Assembly (NCBI GenBank): GCA_905372135.1
Contig: CAJPNS010000105.1
Location: 1 to 5,687, forward strand
Length of the DNA: 5,687 nt
Direction of reading: 5' to 3'
Source of the DNA: Porphyromonadaceae bacterium
Lineage (GTDB): Bacteria > Bacteroidota > Bacteroidia > Bacteroidales > Paludibacteraceae
Shown here: positions 1 through 5,687 of the stretch, one piece after another
How positions within the stretch are numbered: the first letter of the stretch is position 1
Layout: each line of letters begins with the position of its first letter
Notes under the pieces: model-generated
What the model saw: the letters and a program-made list of their open reading frames with translations, nothing else
Databases searched by the model: none
What the model was told of the DNA's origin: nothing
Position numbers and translations under genes: made by a program

Positions 1-938
1 AGTCTGCCAAGTATTTCGGTATGAGATAGATATCGGTTCTTGCCCTTAGTGATATCGAAATATAGTCGATGTGTTAGTATTATCTTGGGTAGTACTCTTT
101 TTACGAAAAATACCGAAGCTTGTACTATATTTCTCACCACAGGCGGGTATCTTCTGTCGATATCGTCGCGCAGCTGCTCTATCGATTTGTAACAGACACA
201 CCAGATACCGTCGTCGGGGAGTTTTTCGTTTATCTTGTTGAATATCCGATTGATACCCCGTATCGAATTGAGTTGTGCCAGATTTACCAAAGTACTGTAG
301 CGATACTGACGTATGGTATTGAAATTGAATAGGGTAGTGGAGGCGAATATACGTGTATTCGACGACTGCAAATCGATATGCTGCTGCAGAAAGTCGAGCG
401 ACTCTTGGTCGGTATATGTGCGTATCTCGTTTTTTATCTCTTTGTACTCAGTAGAGTCTATTACTTTGGCGGTTTTGAGCACACTCGCCGATTGACGAGG
501 CTCTACCTGCGGAAGCTCGTCGTCCATATTCGTGGCGTAGCGATAGAACTGATATATCAGTATAATCGTATAACTCACTATAAACATTATCAATACCATC
601 GTAGTTACGACATATATCGATACGTCTTTCAAAAAAGGTATACAGCCTACTCCGAAGTAGAATGTGCCGTATACTATGAGCGATACAAGAAGTACTATCA
701 GCAATTCCCGTATGAAGCGGTAGGTCTTCTGCCGGCGATACCGCTGTAATATATACGATACAACTATCCAGTATACAAGCACATAGCCGAAGACATAGAT
801 GTAGTTTATTATCGTGGTCTTCTCGGTCGATATACGCCAAACCAGCAGTATTAGTAGAGTGAATATCCATGCAAAGAGGTCGACCGATATTTTCCTCCAA
901 CTCGGTATGTATGAGAGCGATTGTAGCAATCTATTCAT
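1..938 (-). CDS. N-terminal part of a membrane sugar transferase (initiating glycosylphosphotransferase type), cut by the window edge
   Basis: An open frame runs without a stop from ATG at 938-936 to the left edge: 312 complete codons, C-terminus missing. Seen: four hydrophobic segments at about residues 19-36, 43-63, 79-97 and 106-129, with Arg/Lys-rich flanks. A charged cytosolic region follows from about residue 135. It contains LNSIRGINRIFNKINEKLP (223-241), RRYPPVVRNI (262-271), KRVLPK (280-285) and DITKGKNRYLSHTEILGRL (295 onward). From memory of the family, the order 'INK-LP / KYPP / KR-PK / ITKGKNR-LS-E-LGRL' comes just before the catalytic domain of Bacteroidetes sugar transferases. 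These move a sugar phosphate onto undecaprenyl phosphate to start capsule, exopolysaccharide or O-glycan synthesis. The catalytic domain is outside the window, so activity is inferred. No in-frame ATG lies upstream, and a promoter sits about 30 bp before this start. Isoleucine is ATA in 31 of 38 codons. Less likely: another four-helix membrane protein. Confidence 0.62.
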   Translation of the reverse strand, partial: MNRLLQSLSYIPSWRKISVDLFAWIFTLLILLVWRISTEKTTIINYIYVFGYVLVYWIVVSYILQRYRRQKTYRFIRELLIVLLVSLIVYGTFYFGVGCIPFLKDVSIYVVTTMVLIMFIVSYTIILIYQFYRYATNMDDELPQVEPRQSASVLKTAKVIDSTEYKEIKNEIRTYTDQESLDFLQQHIDLQSSNTRIFASTTLFNFNTIRQYRYSTLVNLAQLNSIRGINRIFNKINEKLPDDGIWCVCYKSIEQLRDDIDRRYPPVVRNIVQASVFFVKRVLPKIILTHRLYFDITKGKNRYLSHTEILGR

Positions 939-965
939 ATACGATTGAAATATTGTTTCTATCTG

Positions 966-996
966 CAAAGATATGAAAAATACTCCATTTATACAA
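966..996 (-). promoter_or_regulatory. Bacteroidetes-type promoter for the sugar-transferase gene
   Basis: On the minus strand TATCTTTG (973-966) matches the Bacteroides -7 consensus TAnnTTTG exactly. A TTG (996-994) lies 20 nt upstream, in the place of the -33 TTTG box. Transcription would begin near 960, giving a leader of about 22 nt before the ATG at 938. The leader has no Shine-Dalgarno sequence, which is normal in this phylum. The match is by eye; no transcript data are available. Confidence 0.68.
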
Positions 997-1047
997 CTAT
1001 TATTTGCTGCCGGCGTATATCGCTCGCTTATGTGTTATGAAAAATAC

Positions 1048-1092
1048 AAAAAAAGACACTCCTACTCTTATTTTTCAGAGGGAGAGTGTCTT
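1048..1092 (-). terminator. Rho-independent terminator of the lipoprotein gene
   Basis: Two perfect 9-base arms, 1053-1061 (AAGACACTC) and 1084-1092 (GAGTGTCTT), form a stem. Three more pairs (1065-1067 with 1078-1080) lie inside, past a small internal loop. Read on the minus strand, the stem is followed by a T run from the seven A bases at 1048-1054. It begins 36 bp past the lipoprotein stop codon. It also separates that gene from the promoter of the next one. There is no T run on the plus-strand side, so it works for leftward transcription. Confidence 0.88.
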
Positions 1093-1127
1093 GTAATCAA
1101 TGTCTATCTGAAAAGACTTAGTGTCTC

Positions 1128-2387
1128 TTAGCGGATAGCACGAAATGCCTTCATAGGAGCACCGGCAGGAGCAGCGGTGATATCGAGGCTGCCTGTATAT
1201 TTCAGATTCAGGGTGCTACCGAAGTGAGTAGTAATATTAAATGTTATTTCCGTAGCTGTTACCGTAGCTGTACCGCTATGGAAGAAGTAGTAAGGCGTAG
1301 CATATTTATTACCATTTCGTTTGGCAAAGAAAGACGGATATAAACCCTTTTCTGTTTCTCCAGCAGATTTCCAAATAGTATTAGCAACGGGAGGATTATT
1401 TTGAGAAATTTCTGCGACAGAGTATGATCCTTCCGGTAGTTTAGCAGCGTTCTTATCTACAATAAACACAACCACAGTTCCATAGCCGTTTGCATTAGCA
1501 CTTGTTTGTAAAGTTACTTGTTTTAGGTTATCTTCGCCTTGTATAGCTTGTCCTATCAGCGTACCTGTATCCCACTCTTCGGTAAGAGTTGTTTTCTGTT
1601 TCGGTTCATTTAAGAATGGCTCGTCGAGACCATTGGTGAATGTATAAGAACCTGTGGCTGTGAGATTGTATTCTACGTCGTTAGCATCTTTACCAATGAA
1701 AGTGATCTTACCGTCGGCAAGTGTAAGCTCACCCGATACGAAAGGTACTCTGTCTACAACTCCTTGTTGTGTTACTTGACCTACAAAAGTAGCTTTTGGG
1801 TCTTTTATTATGAGACCACTATCGAATTGATTTGCTTCTCCCATAGTATATTTACCCATCTTTGGAGCGTAGTTGGGATCCGGTTGCGGAGTATCAGACG
1901 AAATCGAGAAAAAATATGCAGGTCCTACTTTTATTATCTTACCTTCGCTATTGAGCATATCTTTATTTACAAGTATTATAGAGTAGAAGTGTTTACCTGT
2001 CATATTACTATTGCCTTGATAAGCAGCATAGACTACAGCAGCCTCCACTGTGACAGACGACTCTGTTACCGTTACCTTACAAGTAGCTTTTTTGTTGCCA
2101 TCTACTGTAGTAACTGTAATAGTAGCTTCACCCGCTGCGATACCTTTTACCTTACCATCGTTGTCTACAGTAGCTACATCTGTCTTATTCGACTCCCACT
2201 TTACTGCCTTATTTTTTGCATCGGCGGGTTTTATAGTAGCCTTAAGAGTAAACTCTTCGCCTACTTTTATACTCTGAGTCTTTGCGCTAAGAGTAACACT
2301 TTCTACTTTCGGGTCTTTCTTACAAGACGGGAAAGCAACCATCATCACTGCTGCTATAAGCAGCCCAAAACCAAATACTTTCTTCAT
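1128..2387 (-). CDS. Lipoprotein with one Big_2 Ig-like domain and a duplicated C-terminal module, function unknown
   Basis: 419 residues. A signal peptide (KK, then a hydrophobic stretch to about residue 19) ends in FPSC, with Cys22 the likely lipidated residue. This is a loose lipobox of the kind accepted in Bacteroidetes, so the mature protein should sit in the outer membrane. Residues 28-108 read as a Big_2 domain: VESVTLS start, TLKATIKPADA, VKWESNKTDVATVD, GKVKGIAAGEATITVT, CKVTV end. Such Ig-like folds usually serve as spacers or adhesion modules on the cell surface. Residues about 112-250 and 265-403 are two beta-rich stretches that align with each other in outline. I do not recognise a named family for them. 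No catalytic motif is visible. The gene has its own promoter and terminator, so it is probably transcribed alone. ATG at 2387 is the only sensible start because the signal peptide begins there. Surface display and any binding role are inference. Confidence 0.9.
   Translation of the reverse strand: MKKVFGFGLLIAAVMMVAFPSCKKDPKVESVTLSAKTQSIKVGEEFTLKATIKPADAKNKAVKWESNKTDVATVDNDGKVKGIAAGEATITVTTVDGNKKATCKVTVTESSVTVEAAVVYAAYQGNSNMTGKHFYSIILVNKDMLNSEGKIIKVGPAYFFSISSDTPQPDPNYAPKMGKYTMGEANQFDSGLIIKDPKATFVGQVTQQGVVDRVPFVSGELTLADGKITFIGKDANDVEYNLTATGSYTFTNGLDEPFLNEPKQKTTLTEEWDTGTLIGQAIQGEDNLKQVTLQTSANANGYGTVVVFIVDKNAAKLPEGSYSVAEISQNNPPVANTIWKSAGETEKGLYPSFFAKRNGNKYATPYYFFHSGTATVTATEITFNITTHFGSTLNLKYTGSLDITAAPAGAPMKAFRAIR
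1178..2054 (-). repeat. Diverged internal duplication inside the lipoprotein (two modules of about 139 residues)
   Basis: Copy A is about residues 112-250 and copy B about 265-403. Matching points in the same order are: HFYSIILVNKD (133-143) with TVVVFIVDKN (304-313); MGKYTMGEA (177-185) with EGSYSVAEI (319-327); and VSGELTLADGKITF (217-230) with HSGTATVTATEITF (370-383). The final points are YNLTATGSYTF (240-250) with LNLKYTGSLDI (393-403). Identity is low and the alignment was made by eye, so this is a protein-level repeat only. The DNA is no longer similar. Confidence 0.55.
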
Positions 2388-2483
2388 AAAATGTACTGTT
2401 TTTTTTATTTGTTAATTAATTGAAAATATAATAATCGTTATTTATCGCAAATAGTATTCGCTGTCCACTAATCGACGATTGCA

Positions 2484-2512
2484 CAAAGGTAATACTATTT
2501 TTGTTATTACAA
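2484..2512 (-). promoter_or_regulatory. Bacteroidetes-type promoter for the lipoprotein gene
   Basis: TACCTTTG on the minus strand (2491-2484) is an exact TAnnTTTG -7 element. A TTG (2512-2510, within CATTG) lies 18 nt upstream, slightly closer than the usual 19-21. The expected start is near 2478, giving an A/T-rich leader of about 90 nt. That leader has no Shine-Dalgarno sequence but a long A run just before the ATG, a common arrangement in well-translated Bacteroidetes genes. An 11-bp dyad (2470-2480) covers the expected start point. Confidence 0.65.
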
Positions 2513-2545
2513 TGCGTCAATCAAATTTTTTTATCGTCCATTGCG

Positions 2546-2569
2546 AAAAAAATATTCCGATAGCCGGAA
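2546..2569 (-). terminator. Possible weak terminator after pbp2
   Basis: A 5-bp hairpin (2555-2559 TTCCG with 2565-2569 CGGAA, 5-nt loop) is followed on the minus strand by TA and then seven T (the A run at 2546-2552). It lies 73 bp past the pbp2 stop codon and upstream of the lipoprotein promoter, where the cell-wall operon would be expected to end. The stem is short, so stability is doubtful. The left-hand arm can also pair with TATCGGAA at 2627-2634. Confidence 0.42.
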
Positions 2570-2641
2570 AAATAAGATACTTTACTTCAGACACACGACT
2601 CTGATTTTGGTTTAAAATCGTAGCTGTATCGGAAGTGTTTT

Positions 2642-4519
2642 TTATTTGAGTCGGGGCATCAGATTGGCAGCTTTCATATTGTTTTCGAGCCAGATACGTC
2701 TGTCGGAAATTTTTCCTTTAAGATATTTTTCTATCATAAGCGATACTATCGGAGCCGCCCAAGTAGCTCCGAATCCTGCGTTTTCGACCACTATTGCCAT
2801 AGCAATCTTCGGATTGTCTTTCGGTGCGAATGCTATGAAAATGGAGTGGTTGCCGCCGTGCGGGTTTTCGGCTGTTCCCGTCTTGCCACATACTATGATA
2901 CTGTCGATCCGAGCGATACGTGCCGTAGAACCACTACCTCCGCCATTTACAGCCCACTGCATACCTTGTATTATGGGAGCGAAATATTGCGAATCGACCC
3001 TCGTGCGTATGACGTTGGTATAGGCTGTATCGAGTGGTATACCATCGATTTGCTTTATTATGTGCGGACGTATCCAATAACCTCTATTAGCTACGATAGC
3101 ACAGAAATTGGCTAACTGTATGGGAGTAGATATTATTTCGCCCTGTCCGATAGCGATAGATACTATGCTGAGGCTTTGCCAGCGGTGTCGACCGTATTTT
3201 TTGTCGTATAGCTCGGCGTCGGGTATGAAGCCTCTATTCTCGTTTGGGAAGTCGACTCCGAGTTTGCGTCCGAATCCGAACGACGATATATCGTGTCGCC
3301 ACACATTCAAAGCGTTCTCGATAGAGCTATATTTACCATCGTCGAGCATTTTTCTTAGAGCGGCACAATAATAAGCGTTGCAAGAGTTTGATATGGAGTT
3401 TGGTAGATCGAGCGGCGACATGTGGTTGTGGCATCCGAGTCTGAAGCTGCCCACTACGTATCCCCCATGGCACGGAAACCGCGATTCGGTCGATATGATA
3501 TTCTCTTGCTCGAATACAAGTGCATTTGCTACCTTGAATGTACTGCCCGGCGGATATCGTGCCATCAACGGACGGTCGAGTAGTGGTTTGTATGGATCGC
3601 CCAGCAGTATGGAGTAGTTTTTTCCGCGTTGTTTGCCTATCAGTGTCGATAAGTCGTATGTAGGCGACGATACAAGTGCAAGTATCTCACCCGTAGCGGG
3701 TTCGATAGCGACTATGCTTCCCACTTTGTTTTGCATAAGTAGTTCGCCGTATGCCTGCAAGTCGATGTCGATGCTTAATTTCAGCGACTTACCTCCTATA
3801 GGGGCAATGTCTTTGGTACCGTTTTTATATTTGCCTTGTATACGTCCTTTTACGTCGCGTAAGAATATTTCGAGTCCGTTCCTACCTTTTAGTATGCTCT
3901 CGTATTGCTTCTCTACACCGCTAATGCCTATATAGTCGCCTTGCCGATATTCACTGCCTATTTCGCTCTCCAATACCGCTCGCGATACTTCGCCGATAGA
4001 ACCTATGGCGTGAGCCGCATTGGTAGTGGTATATTGTCGCATAGTACGGCTTACAAGCGATACTCCGGGGAACTTCCATATAACCTCCTGAATGACGGCT
4101 GCTTCTTCGGGAGTGAGCTGTGTTATAAACTTTTGCGGCAGTAGCTGCGAATAGTTTGGGTTCTTGCTTCTGTCTTTGATATCGATGAGTTTACGTACAA
4201 AATCGTCTTTGTCGATTCCGAGCACCCGACACAATTCGGTGGTATCTATTGGGTTACCTTGGTTTTCGAGATCGTCCCATTGTTTCATTACGATATCGAT
4301 ATCGTATATCGGTTGATTGAATACCAATAGTTTACCGTTGCGGTCGTATATCAGTCCGCGAGGAGCATATATCGTTTTTCTAAAAAACGCATTATCGTCT
4401 GCCTGGTCACTGTAATCCTTTATTATCTGTAGATTTACGAGCTGTCCCACCAATACGGCGGTAGCCAATATTACAAATATTTGTATGTATGTATTCCGAT
4501 ATTTGAAATTATCTCTCAT
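2642..4519 (-). CDS. mrdA: Penicillin-binding protein 2, elongation-specific peptidoglycan transpeptidase
   Basis: A 625-residue class B PBP that cross-links peptidoglycan stem peptides in the periplasm as part of the rod (elongasome) complex; the length is usual for the family. In order: a short cytosolic start, one membrane anchor (about 11-33), and the PBP dimerisation region from YAPRGLIYDRNG (51-62) to about 245. The transpeptidase domain then runs to about 600. All three catalytic motifs are intact: STFK (326-329, Ser326 nucleophile) after PPG, SCN (379-381) and KTGT (546-549). The frame stays open to a TTG/ATG-type start at 4573. I chose ATG at 4519 because MRDNFKYRNTYIQ fits the family's N-terminus and the longer form would overlap mreD by 65 nt. 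The chosen start overlaps mreD by 11 nt, indicating one transcript and probable translational coupling. A rodA gene, the glycosyltransferase partner, does not follow. Confidence 0.96.
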   Translation of the reverse strand: MRDNFKYRNTYIQIFVILATAVLVGQLVNLQIIKDYSDQADDNAFFRKTIYAPRGLIYDRNGKLLVFNQPIYDIDIVMKQWDDLENQGNPIDTTELCRVLGIDKDDFVRKLIDIKDRSKNPNYSQLLPQKFITQLTPEEAAVIQEVIWKFPGVSLVSRTMRQYTTTNAAHAIGSIGEVSRAVLESEIGSEYRQGDYIGISGVEKQYESILKGRNGLEIFLRDVKGRIQGKYKNGTKDIAPIGGKSLKLSIDIDLQAYGELLMQNKVGSIVAIEPATGEILALVSSPTYDLSTLIGKQRGKNYSILLGDPYKPLLDRPLMARYPPGSTFKVANALVFEQENIISTESRFPCHGGYVVGSFRLGCHNHMSPLDLPNSISNSCNAYYCAALRKMLDDGKYSSIENALNVWRHDISSFGFGRKLGVDFPNENRGFIPDAELYDKKYGRHRWQSLSIVSIAIGQGEIISTPIQLANFCAIVANRGYWIRPHIIKQIDGIPLDTAYTNVIRTRVDSQYFAPIIQGMQWAVNGGGSGSTARIARIDSIIVCGKTGTAENPHGGNHSIFIAFAPKDNPKIAMAIVVENAGFGATWAAPIVSLMIEKYLKGKISDRRIWLENNMKAANLMPRLK

Positions 4520-5018
4520 TGTATTTTTTGAAAACCACAGATTGTACGAAAAGTACGAATATCGCTGTAGCAATGGTGCTTACAAGAGCTTTTTGCAGTA
4601 TGTTCAATACGAATCTCACATCGAACGCCTCCAATGCAAAGACAGACAAAGAGTATATCAATATCATCGATATGGCATACTTGTAATAATCGGCAGATAA
4701 TCCTACAAATAGGTTGGGATGGTGCTCTGTATCTTCTTTTGAGAAAAAGAGATTGATTATACCGCCTCTAATAGCCGATACCAGTGTAAGAGAAAAAGCG
4801 TGTATGCCATAACTGTTTGAAAATACGTCTACTGTAATCCCCATAGCGAAAGCCATAAGCATCAGCGGTATGGTCTTGAACCGAAGTGGCGATATCAGTA
4901 CGAATATCAGATGAAAAAAGATACAACCATATCCGAGCAGGCTTATCTGGTTGAATATGAGTATTTGAAGTAATATCGATAATACAAAAGAGAAAAATCC
5001 GATTGCTATGTCTTTCAT
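4509..5018 (-). CDS. mreD: Rod shape-determining membrane protein MreD
   Basis: 169 residues, almost all hydrophobic, with about six membrane segments (about 5-23, 30-46, 48-66, 73-92, 112-131 and 139-163). Length and layout match MreD. GITVDVFSNSYGIHAFSL (60-77), with its Asp after the third segment, resembles the conserved 'G-x-D-x-F-S-x-x-x-G-x-H' region of the family. MreD joins MreC, MreB, RodA and PBP2 in the inner-membrane complex that guides side-wall growth; its exact biochemical role is still unclear. The ATG shares one base with the mreC stop (TAATG at 5020-5016), and the end overlaps pbp2 by 11 nt. No ribosome-binding site is visible, so ribosomes probably pass on from mreC. Sequence similarity within MreD is low, so neighbours add much of the confidence. 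Confidence 0.93.
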   Translation of the reverse strand: MKDIAIGFFSFVLSILLQILIFNQISLLGYGCIFFHLIFVLISPLRFKTIPLMLMAFAMGITVDVFSNSYGIHAFSLTLVSAIRGGIINLFFSKEDTEHHPNLFVGLSADYYKYAISMILIYSLSVFALEAFDVRFVLNILQKALVSTIATAIFVLFVQSVVFKKYNER

Positions 5019-5687
5019 TATTCTGCTATATTGATTTGATTGCGGATTTCGTTTATTTCATCGATGTTCCTGAAATCGACGATATCGACATAGTTGATAC
5101 GCATAAAATCGATGGCATATTTGATACTGAGGTCGTTGGAGGCAGAGGCCACATTGTTTTTTACACCGGTTACGATGCCAATAATGTAGTCGCTCGGGAA
5201 AATCGACGAGAATCCGCTCGTGAGGATAGTATCGCCCACAGCTACTCCCACGTGATGCGGAATATCGTATATCTCTCCCTTTCCAATAGTTTTGGGGCTA
5301 CATATCACCGTACACAACTGATTGTCTTTTTTGATTTTACCGCTTAGCTTCATTTTCGACGACGCTACAAGCAATACCGCCGAGAAGTTTTCGGATACGT
5401 ATTGCACCACTCCCACTACTTTACCGTTCGAAACTACTCCAAAGCCCTCTTTTACACCATCTTTGCTGCCTCTATCCAAAACGAAATAGTTGTCGATATT
5501 GCCTATAGATTTATTGATTACCTTGGCGGGAATGAACGTGATATAGCTATCGTAGTAAGCCGAATCTATCGGCTCTGTCTGCTTGCCGATAGCATTTTGC
5601 AGTTGTTCTATCCTGTTTTGCAGCTGTGCATTGTAGACCGATAGTTCTTTGTTTGCAGCCCCTAAGGCGAAGTATGAATATATGTCA
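5018..5687 (-). CDS. mreC: Rod shape-determining protein MreC, 5' end missing
   Basis: The last 222 codons are present and the frame is open to the right edge; the cytosolic start and the membrane helix are outside the window. Seen, in fragment numbering: a short coiled-coil stretch rich in Leu, Gln and Asn (about 8-32), then the two beta-barrel core of MreC. Typical signatures are FVLDRGSKDGVKEGFGVV (68-85), GKVVGVVQYV (88-97) and GDTILTSGFSSIFPSDY (151-167), followed by IIGIVTGV. The protein lies in the periplasm, forms filaments and activates PBP2. It ends in a run of Asn, Ile and Glu with no extra domain. Codon 70 is TTG (5479-5477) and lies inside the gene; it is not a start. The stop codon overlaps the mreD start by one base. 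The promoter, probably ahead of mreB or mreC, is outside the window. Confidence 0.95.
   Translation of the reverse strand, partial: DIYSYFALGAANKELSVYNAQLQNRIEQLQNAIGKQTEPIDSAYYDSYITFIPAKVINKSIGNIDNYFVLDRGSKDGVKEGFGVVSNGKVVGVVQYVSENFSAVLLVASSKMKLSGKIKKDNQLCTVICSPKTIGKGEIYDIPHHVGVAVGDTILTSGFSSIFPSDYIIGIVTGVKNNVASASNDLSIKYAIDFMRINYVDIVDFRNIDEINEIRNQINIAE

Noticed and set aside
448..900. 150-codon minus-strand open frame rich in Cys, Ile and Tyr
   Set aside because: It lies in another frame inside the sugar-transferase fragment, which has coherent membrane helices, a promoter and family-like motifs. The alternative product looks like no protein family.
1764..2423. 219-codon plus-strand open frame opposite the lipoprotein gene
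   Set aside because: It is antisense to a well-supported gene with a signal peptide and Big_2 domain. Its product is a Tyr/Cys/Phe-rich string typical of a reverse-strand shadow.
2603..2619. GATTTT-GGTTT-AAAATC hairpin between pbp2 and the lipoprotein gene
   Set aside because: The stem is almost all A/T and has no T run after it on the minus strand, so it does not make a credible terminator; probably chance in A/T-rich DNA.
2646..4144. Several plus-strand open frames of 79-125 codons
   Set aside because: All are antisense to pbp2, whose catalytic motifs are complete. None has a promoter or a recognisable product.
4285..4315. Run of overlapping GATATC/CGATAT words, like a short repeat or operator
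   Set aside because: It lies inside pbp2 and codes for the Tyr-Asp-Ile-Asp-Ile-Val stretch. It follows from the ATA/ATC and GAT codon use, and such words are frequent throughout the window.
4520..4573. N-terminal extension of 18 residues on PBP2
   Set aside because: It would overlap mreD by 65 nt and adds residues before the normal PBP2 start. The downstream ATG gives the usual short cytosolic tail and anchor.
5477..5479. TTG as a possible start codon for a short MreC core
   Set aside because: The frame continues upstream through MreC-like barrel and coiled-coil sequence to the window edge, so this is an internal Leu codon.

Overview
The window looks like chromosomal DNA from a member of the Bacteroidetes, most likely of the order Bacteroidales. 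Four signs point this way. Both promoters I can place follow the Bacteroides pattern (TAnnTTTG at -7 with a TTG-type -33 element). Starts lack Shine-Dalgarno sequences and have A/T-rich leaders. The cell-wall genes run in the order mreC-mreD-pbp2. There is a lipoprotein with an Ig-like Big_2 domain, and a partial membrane protein of a Bacteroidetes sugar-transferase type. I cannot name a genus. Isoleucine is coded mostly by ATA. All five recognisable genes lie on the minus strand, so transcription runs from the right edge to the left.

Right part (about 2642-5687): the 3' part of mreC, all of mreD and all of the penicillin-binding protein 2 gene (mrdA/pbp2). They are packed with overlaps of 1 nt and 11 nt and are surely one operon. 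MreC (periplasmic scaffold), MreD (membrane partner) and PBP2 (transpeptidase) belong to the elongasome, which inserts peptidoglycan along the side wall of rod-shaped cells. A rodA gene, the usual next gene in this cluster, does not follow. A weak terminator-like hairpin comes after pbp2 instead.

Middle (about 1048-2512): a self-contained single-gene unit with its own promoter, a leader of about 90 nt, a 419-residue lipoprotein gene and a strong intrinsic terminator. The protein has a lipoprotein signal, one Big_2 domain and then two similar modules that look like an internal duplication. Its function is unknown.

Left part (1-996): a promoter with a short leader, then the first 312 codons of a membrane protein that runs off the left edge. 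Four transmembrane helices and a conserved stretch before the cut suggest the N-terminal half of a polyprenyl-phosphate sugar-phosphate transferase, which would start a surface glycan. Its catalytic domain would lie outside the window.

Nothing here amounts to a clearly new system. The items most worth a second look are the duplicated module in the lipoprotein, the absence of rodA after pbp2, and the sugar-transferase fragment. No tRNA, rRNA, CRISPR array, insertion sequence or attachment site was seen.
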